A stretch of 64,000 nt of DNA from Flammeovirga sp. EKP202 (GCF_014534745.1 NZ_JACVVP010000017.1:80956-144955), one strand, 5' to 3'. Shown: positions 35,139 to 44,710, counted from the stretch's first letter. Notes: a model not told the origin generated them from the sequence alone. Translations and numbers: made by a program.

Positions 35139-36419
35139 ATGAATATTGAAAAAATATACACTATCTACCTAGAACACAGTACTATAACAACCGATTCTAG
35201 AAATGTACCAGAAAACTCCCTTTTCTTTGCTTTGAAAGGAGGAAATTTTGATGGTAATAAATATGCTAAATCTGCTTTAGAAAAAGGAGCCAAATTTTGT
35301 GTAGTTGACGATCCAGAAGTAGCTATTTCAGATCAATATATACTTGTTGAAGATGTATTAACCACTTTACAAGAGTTAGCCCAGTACCACAGAAAGCAGT
35401 TCAATATTCCGGTGATTGCCGTGACAGGTTCAAACGGAAAAACAACTACCAAAGAGATCTTATTGAAAATATGTTCTACTACTTTTAAGACACACGCAAC
35501 TAAAGGTAATTTCAATAATCATATTGGAGTTCCACTGACTTTACTTTCTATGCCATTAGAAACGGAAGTGGCATTGATAGAAATGGGTGATAATCACGTC
35601 GGAGAAGTGGCCGAGTTGTGCCAAATTGCATTACCTAATCAAGGTTTCGTTACCAATATAGGAAAAGATCATATTGAAGGGTTTGGAAGCTTTGAACAAA
35701 ATGTAAGAGCCAAAAGTGAGGTTTTCGATTATCTTATAAAAAATGAAGGAGTTATTTATATCAACTCTAAAGACGCTATTCTTTATAATATGTCAAAGCG
35801 TATGAAATCTCCTGTTTACTATGGTCAGGAATATGATTATGTGAATCTTGAGTTTATAGAAGTAAATCCATTTATTGTATATCAAGACAGACAGGAAAAT
35901 AAGATTGAGACCCAATTGTTTGGTGCTTATAATTTCGAAAATATTCTTACAGCGTTTTGTGTAGGTAAAAAATTGGGTATCTCGGTTGAAAATATGAATA
36001 AAGCCATCGCTTCATATAAACCGACTAACAATAGATCTGAAATACTTAAAACTGAAAAAAACACATTAATCTTAGATGCCTATAATGCGAATCCTTCCTC
36101 TGTAGAGGTTGCCTTAGAAAATTTAGATAAGATTGAAAGCTCAATTGCAAAAGCATTTGTTTTGGGAGATATGTTTGAGTTAGGTGAAATCAGTAAACAA
36201 GAGCATCAAAATATTGTTGATCAAGCTTTAAAACTGAACTTTGATATAAATATATTTATTGGTGAACGATTCTTTGAGCATAAGAATGATGCGGGACAAT
36301 TCTTTAAGACTAAAGCAGATGCAATATCGTTTTTAGAAGAACAGCCAATTCGTGATCATCTTATTCTCATTAAAGGTTCAAGAAGTATGGGACTTGAAGT
36401 CATCAAAGATATTCTGTAA
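35139..36419 (+). CDS. murF: UDP-N-acetylmuramoyl-tripeptide--D-alanyl-D-alanine ligase
   Basis: MurF adds D-Ala-D-Ala to the UDP-MurNAc-tripeptide, the last cytoplasmic step of the peptidoglycan precursor. The 426-residue protein has the N-terminal substrate domain (TTDSRNVPENSLFFALKG), the ATP loop VTGSNGKTTTKEI (about 94-106), GNFNNHIGVPLTLL, a Mur-ligase central domain and a C-terminal domain with ILDAYNANPSSVEVAL and FVLGDMFELGE. It is separate from the main dcw cluster. The next gene starts at the base after the stop codon, so the two are coupled. Confidence 0.96.
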   Translation: MNIEKIYTIYLEHSTITTDSRNVPENSLFFALKGGNFDGNKYAKSALEKGAKFCVVDDPEVAISDQYILVEDVLTTLQELAQYHRKQFNIPVIAVTGSNGKTTTKEILLKICSTTFKTHATKGNFNNHIGVPLTLLSMPLETEVALIEMGDNHVGEVAELCQIALPNQGFVTNIGKDHIEGFGSFEQNVRAKSEVFDYLIKNEGVIYINSKDAILYNMSKRMKSPVYYGQEYDYVNLEFIEVNPFIVYQDRQENKIETQLFGAYNFENILTAFCVGKKLGISVENMNKAIASYKPTNNRSEILKTEKNTLILDAYNANPSSVEVALENLDKIESSIAKAFVLGDMFELGEISKQEHQNIVDQALKLNFDINIFIGERFFEHKNDAGQFFKTKADAISFLEEQPIRDHLILIKGSRSMGLEVIKDIL

Positions 36420-37538
36420 ATGAAAAACATTCCATTCGTCTCTTTAGAGCATCAAAATGCATTAATTAAAAAAGAATTAGAAGCAGATATTTTAGATACT
36501 GTTCAATCAAATCATTTCATACTTGGAGATAAGTTGAAAAAATTTGAAACGGAATATGCTGCTTATTCTAATACCTCTCACTGTATAGGAGTTGGAAATG
36601 GATTTGATGCACTAAAGCTTTCTTTATTAGCTTTAGGAATCAAAAAAGGAGACGAAGTGATTGCTCCTGCCCATACTTTTATTGCTACAATTTTGGCAAT
36701 AATGGATGTTGGAGCAACGCCAGTTTTAGTAGATGCTCACCCTAAGACGTATACTATTGATCAACATCTAGTAGAAGCAAAGATCTCTACTAAAACGAAG
36801 GCAATCATTGTGGTTCATATTTATGGCAACCCTTGTGAAATGGACCAATTATGTTCTATAGCTGAAAGAAATGGCTTATTTATCATTGAAGATAATGCTC
36901 AGGCTCAAGGAGCTTTATACAAGGGGCATAAAACAGGAAGTTTTGGTGTATTAAACGCGACTAGCTTCTACCCTGCTAAAAATTTAGGTTGTTTTGGAGA
37001 TGGGGGTGCAATTACAACAAACCAGAATTCTTTATTAGAAACATTACTGATGCTTAGAAATTATGGTAGTTTAAAAAAATATTTTGCGGATTTAAGTGGT
37101 TGCAATTCTAGACTAGATGAAATTCAAGCTGGAATTTTGAGTATCAAATTAAAATACTTGGATAATTGGAATAGTCAACGTCAGAAAATGGTAACTGAAT
37201 ATAAAAAGTATCTTGATCTTGGTATTAGAACACAACATATTGATGCAAATTCTATTTCGGTCTATCATCTTTTCACCATTGAATGTGATAAAAGAAATGA
37301 ATTACAGGAATTTTTAACTACTGAAGGGATTAATACACAAATCCACTACCCTGTTCCACCACATTTACAAAAAGCTTGTAGTAAACTCGGTTATAAAAAA
37401 GGAGATCTACCTGTCACTGAAAAACTATCTGACACCCTATTAAGTTTACCTCTTTATATCGGACTCACTTCATTAGATATCCAATTCATTTCAGAAAAAG
37501 TAAATTCCTTCTATAAAAAAAATAACCTACTCGATTAA
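36420..37538 (+). CDS. DegT/DnrJ/EryC1/StrS-family sugar aminotransferase
   Basis: This PLP enzyme of 372 residues is of the sugar-aminotransferase group that makes amino-sugars for surface polysaccharides. The PLP lysine is K187 in SFYPAKNLGCFGDGGA. Other family blocks are GVGNGFDALKLSLLALG, VIAPAHTFIATILAI, EDNAQAQGALYKG, NSRLDEIQAGIL and IHYPVPPHLQ. The pattern is close to the FdtB/QdtB (3-keto-6-deoxyhexose) type, but the substrate cannot be read with certainty. The ATG begins directly after the murF TAA. The 3' end runs into a terminator whose left arm is coding sequence. Confidence 0.88.
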   Translation: MKNIPFVSLEHQNALIKKELEADILDTVQSNHFILGDKLKKFETEYAAYSNTSHCIGVGNGFDALKLSLLALGIKKGDEVIAPAHTFIATILAIMDVGATPVLVDAHPKTYTIDQHLVEAKISTKTKAIIVVHIYGNPCEMDQLCSIAERNGLFIIEDNAQAQGALYKGHKTGSFGVLNATSFYPAKNLGCFGDGGAITTNQNSLLETLLMLRNYGSLKKYFADLSGCNSRLDEIQAGILSIKLKYLDNWNSQRQKMVTEYKKYLDLGIRTQHIDANSISVYHLFTIECDKRNELQEFLTTEGINTQIHYPVPPHLQKACSKLGYKKGDLPVTEKLSDTLLSLPLYIGLTSLDIQFISEKVNSFYKKNNLLD

Positions 37539-37553
37539 AAGTAGGTTATTTTC
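37521..37553. terminator. Terminator overlapping the end of the aminotransferase gene
   Basis: Perfect 11-bp arms AATAACCTACT (37521-37531) and AGTAGGTTATT (37540-37550) enclose an 8-nt loop. The stop codon (37536-37538) is inside the loop, so the left arm codes for the last residues. A T run follows on the plus strand and a longer one on the minus strand, so it can also end fur. Confidence 0.85.
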
Positions 37554-37571
37554 TTTCTGAAGATATTCCGT

Positions 37572-38036
37572 TTATTGTTCTGTAAATTCTTCTTTATTTT
37601 GCTTTCCTTCGCAGTTTTCATTCTTACAGCTTCCGTAGAAATTCAATGAATGACTTTCAATTTCGAAGTTATAAATCTCTTCAACCATTTGTTGAATTTT
37701 TTGAATACGTGGATCACAAAACTCAAGAATCTTATTACACTCTTTACAGATTAAATGATCATGTTGTTTGAAACCATGAGCCTTTTCATAAAGGGCTAAG
37801 TTTTTCCCAAACTGATGTTTAGTAATTAGATTACAATCCAAAAGCAAATCTAATGTATTATAAACCGTAGCTCTACTGACTCTATAGTTTTTGTTTTTCA
37901 TATTAATATACAGCGATTCAACATCAAAGTGTCCGCCTCTACCGTATATTTCTTCCATGATGGCAAAGCGTTCAGGAGTTTTCCTTAATTTCTTTTCCTC
38001 AAGGTATTTAATAAATAATTCTTTTATCTCGTCCAT
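37572..38036 (-). CDS. Fur-family transcriptional repressor
   Basis: This 154-residue protein has the Fur winged helix ([17 protein letters not shown] and [19 protein letters not shown]) and a dimerisation domain with [15 protein letters not shown], the first CxxC, and a second pair in [10 protein letters not shown]. The metal-binding His/Glu set ([22 protein letters not shown]) is present. It could act as Fur (iron), PerR (peroxide) or Zur (zinc); I cannot separate these by eye. It lies 3 bp downstream of the small exported protein gene and shares the 37521-37553 terminator. Confidence 0.9.
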   Translation of the reverse strand: MDEIKELFIKYLEEKKLRKTPERFAIMEEIYGRGGHFDVESLYINMKNKNYRVSRATVYNTLDLLLDCNLITKHQFGKNLALYEKAHGFKQHDHLICKECNKILEFCDPRIQKIQQMVEEIYNFEIESHSLNFYGSCKNENCEGKQNKEEFTEQ

Positions 38037-38039
38037 ATC

Positions 38040-38534
38040 TTAGAAATTAGAATTTGCCTCAACAGCATCTTTAAGTTCGTAAATTAATCCAGTCTCTTCA
38101 TCGTTTAAATGAAGAATCCCCTTGAAAGTAGCCTCTTCTTCATCAATTTCTCTTTCATTTTTAAGAAAGATAGCCATAACTGATTCAGGACCAGCTCCAC
38201 CACAGAAGAAACAACTTGAAAAAGGATAATAAGAAACTATAATTGAACCATCAGTAGTTTCTACGGGTAATACAAATCCTCTAATTGTAATTTCTGTACC
38301 GTCCAACTTTTTCACATCTCTTGGAAAAATTGGCAATGGTACATCCATTTCAAATTCCTCACTGTATTTATACTCCCAATCAACATTTAAAAGCTTTTTC
38401 CATAATTCATAAACGGGATTTGGCCCTGCAAAACCCGTTAAAAACACCATGGAAAACAATAATGGAAATACTATTGCCTTACTGTTTAGCTTCTTTATTT
38501 TGTTTAATTGATTTTTGATCTTGATCACCCGCAT
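38040..38534 (-). CDS. Small exported protein with a CFFCGGAGPES motif
   Basis: This 164-residue protein begins with a basic stretch and a hydrophobic signal or anchor (about 19-37), so it is probably exported. Its core has ITIRGFVLPVETTDG and the eye-catching SCFFCGGAGPESVMAIF, two cysteines that could bind copper or form a disulfide. The layout resembles DUF3299-type proteins (inference). Its 5' end overlaps the 3' end of pdxA by 56 bp in another frame. The ATG at 38534 is the only reasonable start. It lies 3 bp upstream of the Fur-family gene, so pdxA, this gene and fur may be one transcript. Confidence 0.65.
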   Translation of the reverse strand: MRVIKIKNQLNKIKKLNSKAIVFPLLFSMVFLTGFAGPNPVYELWKKLLNVDWEYKYSEEFEMDVPLPIFPRDVKKLDGTEITIRGFVLPVETTDGSIIVSYYPFSSCFFCGGAGPESVMAIFLKNEREIDEEEATFKGILHLNDEETGLIYELKDAVEANSNF

Positions 38535-39849
38535 TTCTATTTCCTCCTTTATTAAAGTTTTTTCTTGGCTTCCAATGCTCTTTATTTTGATTATTAGGTC
38601 GGCGATCTTGTTTTTGATTACCTCCCTTATTCTTATTTTCGAGCATTTTTTGCTGACGAGTCACTTGTTCTTCCTTACGTTCACCTGCTTCTAGCTCGCT
38701 CAAGTCAAACTCTTCAACTCCTTCAGATGCCACTTCTAATGCTTTTTGAACCTTCATTTGATCTTTACGGTCTTGAAGCATCTGTTTTGCATTAGGTCGA
38801 ATCTGATTTGTAATGACATTAGATCTAACTTTTACTATATCTACAGCCTGCATAAGTGCCGCTCTAAATGATTTCTCATCAGCAATACCTTTTCCTGCAA
38901 TATTATACGCTGTTCCATGGTCTGGAGATGTCCTAACAATGCTTAATCCTGCAGTGTAATTCACACCATTTTCGAAAGCATGTAATTTGAATGGAATTAA
39001 TCCTTGATCATGATACATACAAAGTACACCATCATAATTCTTAAAGGACATTGTTCCAAAGAAACCGTCTGAAGGGAAAGGACCAAAAACTAGATTACCT
39101 CTTTTCTTAAATTCTTTGATTACAGGAGTGATCACATTGATTTCTTCATCACCTAGTAATCCACCTTCACCTGCATGAGGATTTAGACCCATTACAGCAA
39201 TTTTTGGCTTTGCAATACCAAAATCGTTCTTCAAAGACTCTAGAAAGACATTTAATTTAGAACTCAAACGCTCCTTAGTAATGCTATCCGCAACATCTCT
39301 TAAAGGAATATGACCTGTAACAACGCCTACTCTCAAATTACCTTCACAAAGGGTCATGAGTGTATCTCCATTGGTAGCGAAGTTCTCTTGATAGTACTCT
39401 GTATGACCTGCAAATTTGAAGTCATCACTTTGGATGTTTTCTTTGTTAATTGGTGCTGTTACTACTGCATCAATTACTTCGCTCTTTAAGTCTTTAGAAG
39501 CTTTATCAATAGATAAGAAAGCACACTTCCCTGCTGATTCACTTACTTTACCAGGTTCTAACTCCTGAACATCAGACCAACAGTTGACCACATTAATTTT
39601 TTGATCATGCAAATAACTATTGTTATTAAACTGATGATAAGTAAAATCTTCTATTGCTAAAATCCTTTTGTATTTAGTCAGAATTCTTCCCGAACCATAT
39701 ACAACCGGTGTACAAATATTTGTTATGCGTTTATCTTGCAAAACCTTTACGATAACCTCCGGTCCGATTCCATTGTAATCGCCGATAGTAATACCAATAC
39801 GAGGTTTGTCAGATCTTCTATTATTTTTTTGATTTTTATTCTCTCTCAT
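38479..39849 (-). CDS. pdxA: 4-hydroxythreonine-4-phosphate dehydrogenase with a long basic tail
   Basis: PdxA oxidises 4-phosphohydroxy-L-threonine in pyridoxal-5'-phosphate synthesis. The catalytic part (about 17-355) is intact: IGITIGDYNGIGPEVI, VTAPINKENIQ, the metal histidine in FAGHTEYYQENFA, GLNPHAGEGGLLG, FPSDGFFGTM and VRTSPDHGTAYNIAGKG. The family is usually 320-350 residues, but this protein has 456. A short basic N-terminal leader (NKNQKNNRRSDK) and a C-terminal tail of about 100 residues rich in Asn, Gln, Lys, Arg and Gly (for example KGGNQKQDRRPNNQNKEHW) are extra and look disordered and RNA-binding-like. The tail's coding end overlaps the next gene by 56 bp. Confidence 0.93.
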   Translation of the reverse strand: MRENKNQKNNRRSDKPRIGITIGDYNGIGPEVIVKVLQDKRITNICTPVVYGSGRILTKYKRILAIEDFTYHQFNNNSYLHDQKINVVNCWSDVQELEPGKVSESAGKCAFLSIDKASKDLKSEVIDAVVTAPINKENIQSDDFKFAGHTEYYQENFATNGDTLMTLCEGNLRVGVVTGHIPLRDVADSITKERLSSKLNVFLESLKNDFGIAKPKIAVMGLNPHAGEGGLLGDEEINVITPVIKEFKKRGNLVFGPFPSDGFFGTMSFKNYDGVLCMYHDQGLIPFKLHAFENGVNYTAGLSIVRTSPDHGTAYNIAGKGIADEKSFRAALMQAVDIVKVRSNVITNQIRPNAKQMLQDRKDQMKVQKALEVASEGVEEFDLSELEAGERKEEQVTRQQKMLENKNKGGNQKQDRRPNNQNKEHWKPRKNFNKGGNRNAGDQDQKSIKQNKEAKQ

Positions 39850-40221
39850 AACTTAGATAGACTTTTTTGTAAGCCTTCAATTCCTCAACTAAATGTTCAT
39901 AATAATAGTCTTCTTTCAAAAGTAATACTTTTAAAGATTATTTATTGTATTATTCAAGTAAATTAATGATAAAAGTTTATAGTTTAATCATGTTACAAGT
40001 TTATACCTTTTCAAAAGGACCGATTCAAAAATTGTATATTCTTAATATTTCTAAAAATCTATTCTAAAACCTCTTATATCTATTACTTTCACAACCTTTA
40101 CATATATTTGGAGTTCCTTATAGTACAGCTCTATCTTATAACCCTTTATAGTAATATGGAGGTTTATATTTTTTTGTTTATCAATAATTCATCTCGAATA
40201 AAGAATTACTAATAAATAACA
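39850..40221. other. Spacer between divergent pdxA and the giant propeller gene
   Basis: This 372-bp AT-rich stretch has no gene. It must hold the promoters of both flanking genes, but I cannot pick a confident -33/-7 pair. Confidence 0.5.
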
Positions 40222-43200
40222 ATGATCAATCAAAAACACTTTTTATCAGGATTACTCTTCCTTATGACTTTTGGTGTATTTTATTATTTCTACCAAGGAA
40301 ATCACCATTCAGAGGAAATCATTCAACATCAGTCAAAAGACATTGTCTTTGAGAGATATAATGAAAAAAGATTAAAAAAGAATGCGAAAGGATATATCAA
40401 GTCTGATAAACCTGATAAATTTCTTCAACTCATGCGTTCGTTAAAAGTAAGAGACGGACAAAATGAAGCACAGTACCAAAAAGGTTATAAGCTAAAGGAA
40501 ACCTTGAAGGCTAATGCTTATTTTAAAAGTAATAGACGTATAGCACAAACAGTTACTGACGAACAATGGATCGAAAGGGGGCCAAAAAATGTCCCCGGAA
40601 GAACTAGAACATTAGTTGTTGATAAAAATGATCCTTCTAACAATACATGGATTATTGGTTCTGTATCAGGTGGCATCTGGAAAACAACCAACAAAGGTCA
40701 AAACTGGACTCCCCTAACAGATGATTTACCAACTCTTTCTGTCTCTCATATTAGTCAATCTGAAAGTGATCCTAATATATTGTATGCATGTACTGGTGAA
40801 GGATATGGAAATATTGACGGTGTAAAAGGTGATGGTGTTTTTAAATCAACTGACGGTGGCAATACTTGGTTTAGTTTAGAAAACACTCTAAACAATGAAG
40901 ATTTCCAAATCGTAAATCGATTAATAATTGATCCAACAAATGCAGATAATTTAACGGTTTGTACCTCCGCCAATCCAGGTAACAGTTACAGGTCTTCCAT
41001 TTTTGTGAGTAAAGACGGAGGTGAATCATGGACGAAAACTTATGAAGAAAGAAGAAGTGGTTTTTCATTTGCGATTCATCAGGTAGTTGCAAGTCCAGAC
41101 GACTTTAATGTGCAATATGCTACGATCAATAACAAAGGGATTTTAAAATCAACTGATATGGGACAATCCTGGAGTTTGTTGAGCGGATATCGAGTAACGG
41201 GTAGAATTGAATTAGGAATTTCTGAAGTTAATCCAAACTTCATTTATGCCTCAATTGCAGGTAATGGAGATGCAAGTGAAGATGGAAATTTGTACTTATC
41301 TAGGGATGCCGGTAATACTTGGGCATTGTTAGGAGCAAACGATGAAATAAAGGTACTTGGAGGTCAAGGTTGGTACGATAACGCTGTTTTAGCTCACCCT
41401 TATGATGAAAACTCTTTCTATGTTGGGGGTGTTGATATTTGGAAGATAAATATTTTGGATGAAGATAATAATGTCGAATTCCAGAGGGTATCTGATGCTT
41501 ACGGAGCAAGTGGAAGAACGATCAACCCTTCTTTCTTTAGAAATGGAAGCACTATTATAGAAGGACTTCACCCCGATCATCATTCTTTCGTCTCTGTAAA
41601 AACAACAGAAAATCAATTTTATATCATCAATACTAACGATGGAGGTGTTTATTACTCCAATACGGGTACTAACCCAGGTGAAGATAATGGAGATTGGACA
41701 TTTGCAGGTTATGGATACAATACGACTCAATTTTACGGTATTGATAAGCGAAGTGGTGTAAATCAATATATTGGTGGTTCTCAAGATAACGGTACTTGGA
41801 TTTCGTCTACAAATCCAACAAAAGATTCAAATTACAGAATGTTTATTGGAGGTGATGGTTTTGATGCTATCTGGCATAGTGAAGATGAAGATAAATTGCT
41901 TGGGTCTATTTATAATAATATTATTTATAAAAGTAATAATAGAGGAAGTGTTTATTTTGAAAGTACTAATGGCTTAGAAGATCAGGGAGAAAATGCTCCA
42001 TTTATTACAAAATTGGCAAACTCTAAGCAAAATCCTGATGTAGTATTTGCGATTGGTGAGCAAGGTGTATGGAAATCTTCAGATTTTGGTAGCAATTGGA
42101 CCTTGTCTCCTATTTCAAGCGATCAATGGGGTGTTTCTACTTTCATGGATGTGGAAATATCAGAAGCAAACACAGATGTTGTTTGGGCAGGACATAACTT
42201 TAGTGACGCTCTATATGTTTCTAAAAATGATGGGGTTTCATTTAGTCCAACAGGTAATAATGTAGACAATCTTTCTGTTTCCGGATCAATTTCGGGTATC
42301 GTTCCCGATCCGATTTATGAGGAAAACGCTTATGTATTATTTTCGTACGCTAACTCTCCAAAAATATTAAAAACGACAGATTTCGGAGAAAATTGGGTAG
42401 ACATCAGTGGTTTTCATCAAAATGAATCTTCAGCAACGGGATTCCCTAACGTAGCTGTTTATGATTTATTAGTTTTCCCTTTCAATGACAACTATTTATG
42501 GGCAGGTACTGAAATTGGTATCTTCGAATCATTAGATGGAGGTGCATCTTGGCACCCCCTTGACGGTATCATCCCAAATGTATGTATTTGGGATATGAAG
42601 TACAGTGATAATCAAGTCTATGTAGGTACTCATGGTAGAGGTATTTGGTCCATCGATATTCCTATCAATCCTCAACCTGAAATAATAAGCTATACTTCTA
42701 CCCTTACAGGTATTGAAGTCAGTATTAAAATAGATGCTGCTGCTGATTCAATTGTAATGTATTCAAAATCAAAAAAACGTATTAAAGGTTTCAACACTTC
42801 TTATGATGAAGGAGAACATTTATTAGAATTGGATAGCTCAGATTTAACTGAAAATGCAATACAATTTATTAGTTATAAAAATAATACGCCTTACAAAGGA
42901 AAAGTGACTACACTAGATATCACTCCATATTATACGCCAAGTGATTCATATTATAATGAGTTTACGGATTATAGCACTTCTTCTGATTTTATAGCAAAAG
43001 GTATTTCTTTCCAATCTTCAGTGACTAATTTTGATTTTGCGGCATTGCATAGTGAACACCCCTACGCAACTAATACAATCAACTATTGTTATTTAAGAAC
43101 TCCAATCATTGTAAAAGACGACAATCCAAACTTCTTCTATAAAGATGTTACACTTGTTGCAACCGATGATGATTATGTAAGTATAGAAGCTAAAAAAGGA

Positions 43201-43728
43201 GATGATGATTGGGTAAATATATCCGGATCCTATAATGCAAGTTTTAATAGATTCTGGGAACATTATTCAAACTTAGGCTCAAATGGTGCACAAAACTTAG
43301 AGATAAGACACCAAATCAACTTAAAAGAGTTTTACAGTGCAGGAGATACTATTTTGATTCGATTTAAACTAAGTTCAGGTGAAATCAATCAAAATTGGGG
43401 TTGGGCTGTAACTTACCTAAACATCCAAAGTATTGAAGAAGATCCAGTAAGTAGCAGTGTTAATCAAGCATTGTTTCAATCGATAAAAGTGTATCCTACC
43501 GAAGTCGTCAATAATGAAACGAATGTGGAATTGGAAACAAAAGGTAGTGAAATTATTAACTATCAATTGGTCAATCTTGAAGGAAAAGTACTTCAATCCT
43601 CTTCTTTCGCTACATTATCAGGAAAAAATAAAGTTCCAATTACATTGAAGACCAACGAAAAGGGAATGTATATTTTAGTTTTATACAATGATGAAATAAA
43701 GAAATCTTTCAAAATAGCCGTACAATAG
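40222..43728 (+). CDS. T9SS-secreted VPS10/Asp-box propeller protein
   Basis: This 1168-residue protein has a hydrophobic N-terminal signal (about 5-25). Residues of about 115-830 contain at least nine Asp-box motifs (KSTDGGNTW, VSKDGGESW, KSTDMGQSW, LSRDAGNTW, KSSDFGSNW, KTTDFGENW, ESLDGGASW) forming one or two propellers. A beta-sandwich region follows. The last 80 residues are a type A T9SS sorting domain (VYPTEVVNNETNVEL, INYQLVNLEGKVL, GMYILVLYNDEIKKSFKI). It should cross the outer membrane by T9SS and be released or surface-anchored. Substrate and role are unknown. It shares the motif GGDG in the middle and its layout with the protein at 27260-30172. Confidence 0.9.
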   Translation: MINQKHFLSGLLFLMTFGVFYYFYQGNHHSEEIIQHQSKDIVFERYNEKRLKKNAKGYIKSDKPDKFLQLMRSLKVRDGQNEAQYQKGYKLKETLKANAYFKSNRRIAQTVTDEQWIERGPKNVPGRTRTLVVDKNDPSNNTWIIGSVSGGIWKTTNKGQNWTPLTDDLPTLSVSHISQSESDPNILYACTGEGYGNIDGVKGDGVFKSTDGGNTWFSLENTLNNEDFQIVNRLIIDPTNADNLTVCTSANPGNSYRSSIFVSKDGGESWTKTYEERRSGFSFAIHQVVASPDDFNVQYATINNKGILKSTDMGQSWSLLSGYRVTGRIELGISEVNPNFIYASIAGNGDASEDGNLYLSRDAGNTWALLGANDEIKVLGGQGWYDNAVLAHPYDENSFYVGGVDIWKINILDEDNNVEFQRVSDAYGASGRTINPSFFRNGSTIIEGLHPDHHSFVSVKTTENQFYIINTNDGGVYYSNTGTNPGEDNGDWTFAGYGYNTTQFYGIDKRSGVNQYIGGSQDNGTWISSTNPTKDSNYRMFIGGDGFDAIWHSEDEDKLLGSIYNNIIYKSNNRGSVYFESTNGLEDQGENAPFITKLANSKQNPDVVFAIGEQGVWKSSDFGSNWTLSPISSDQWGVSTFMDVEISEANTDVVWAGHNFSDALYVSKNDGVSFSPTGNNVDNLSVSGSISGIVPDPIYEENAYVLFSYANSPKILKTTDFGENWVDISGFHQNESSATGFPNVAVYDLLVFPFNDNYLWAGTEIGIFESLDGGASWHPLDGIIPNVCIWDMKYSDNQVYVGTHGRGIWSIDIPINPQPEIISYTSTLTGIEVSIKIDAAADSIVMYSKSKKRIKGFNTSYDEGEHLLELDSSDLTENAIQFISYKNNTPYKGKVTTLDITPYYTPSDSYYNEFTDYSTSSDFIAKGISFQSSVTNFDFAALHSEHPYATNTINYCYLRTPIIVKDDNPNFFYKDVTLVATDDDYVSIEAKKGDDDWVNISGSYNASFNRFWEHYSNLGSNGAQNLEIRHQINLKEFYSAGDTILIRFKLSSGEINQNWGWAVTYLNIQSIEEDPVSSSVNQALFQSIKVYPTEVVNNETNVELETKGSEIINYQLVNLEGKVLQSSSFATLSGKNKVPITLKTNEKGMYILVLYNDEIKKSFKIAVQ

Positions 43729-43820
43729 ATCTTAAAAGATTACATTCGATCTTGAATGGATTTGTTTTGTATATTTTAATACCCGTTTTTTGCGGAAATA
43801 TTTTAAGTACAAAACGTGCT

Positions 43821-43877
43821 TAAGTACTAAGCCAAAATAATATGAATGAGTCTTATATAATTTTGCCTTAGTACTTA
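43821..43877. promoter_or_regulatory. Long imperfect stem-loop upstream of rsmA
   Basis: A 20-nt left arm (43821-43840, beginning TAAGTACTAAG) pairs with 43858-43877 at 18 of 20 positions, around a 17-nt loop. TTAAGTAC also occurs at 43803-43810, and its equivalent begins at 43820, as a direct repeat. The structure ends 26 bp before the rsmA ATG and has no T run, so I read it as a leader structure or operator, not a terminator. Confidence 0.5.
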
Positions 43878-43903
43878 CTCCTATAAAAACATAAATAATA
43901 CTT

Positions 43904-44686
43904 ATGTCTAAAGTCAAACCTAAAAAGCATTTAGGACAACATTTTTTGAATGACCTACAAATTGCAGATGACATTGTAAATGCAATGACTTCTTTTGGTG
44001 ATTACAAAGAAATTTATGAAATCGGCCCCGGCACCGGTGTTTTGACCACTCGCTTAATGCAAAAGGATGAGTACAAAACAACGGTAATAGAAATAGACAC
44101 TGAATCTGTTGTCTACTTAGCAAACGAGGTGGGTTTACCAAAAGATCAAATCATTGAAGGCGATTTCTTAAAACTTGACTTTGGAAATATTGCTCCACAT
44201 CCTGTAGGTCTTATTGGAAACTTCCCTTATAATATTTCTACACAGATCTATTTTAAGATTTTAGAGAATAAAGATCAGATCACCGAATGTGTAGGAATGA
44301 TTCAGAAAGAAGTTGCTGAAAGAATAGCTACTAAAAAAGGTGGACGTACTGCAGGTATTCTGACCATATTAGTACAAGCATTCTATGACGTTGAATACCT
44401 TTTCACTGTTCCTCCGGGAGTGTTTATTCCACCTCCAAAAGTAGATTCCGCAGTCATCAGGCTTCAAAGAAATGATAGAAAGTCACTTCCATGCAAAGAG
44501 GAAACCTTCTTTAAAGTGGTAAAACAAGCTTTCAGTACTAGACGTAAAACGCTACGTAACGCTATGAAACCTTATGGTCTTCCTGCTGAATTACTAGAAG
44601 ATCCAATCTTTAAGAAAAGAGCAGAAGAACTTTCGGTGGAAGATTTTATTGATCTTACCGTTAGAATTGAAGAATCAAGAAAATAG
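43904..44686 (+). CDS. rsmA: 16S rRNA A1518/A1519 dimethyltransferase
   Basis: RsmA (KsgA) dimethylates two adenines at the 3' end of 16S rRNA during small-subunit assembly. The 260-residue protein has VKPKKHLGQHFLNDLQIADD, the SAM motif EIGPGTGVLTTRL, the catalytic NFPYNIS motif and the C-terminal helical part with FSTRRKTLRNAMK. The start ATG at 43904 (MSKVKPKKH) fits the family. A terminator follows. The leader has an unusual stem-loop (43821-43877). Confidence 0.97.
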   Translation: MSKVKPKKHLGQHFLNDLQIADDIVNAMTSFGDYKEIYEIGPGTGVLTTRLMQKDEYKTTVIEIDTESVVYLANEVGLPKDQIIEGDFLKLDFGNIAPHPVGLIGNFPYNISTQIYFKILENKDQITECVGMIQKEVAERIATKKGGRTAGILTILVQAFYDVEYLFTVPPGVFIPPPKVDSAVIRLQRNDRKSLPCKEETFFKVVKQAFSTRRKTLRNAMKPYGLPAELLEDPIFKKRAEELSVEDFIDLTVRIEESRK

Positions 44687-44710
44687 GTCTAACCCCTATT
44701 TGAACATAAT

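Noticed and set aside
43732..43974. A minus-strand 80-codon frame across the rsmA leader
   Set aside because: It is a shadow of rsmA and of the inverted repeat; it shows no protein features.
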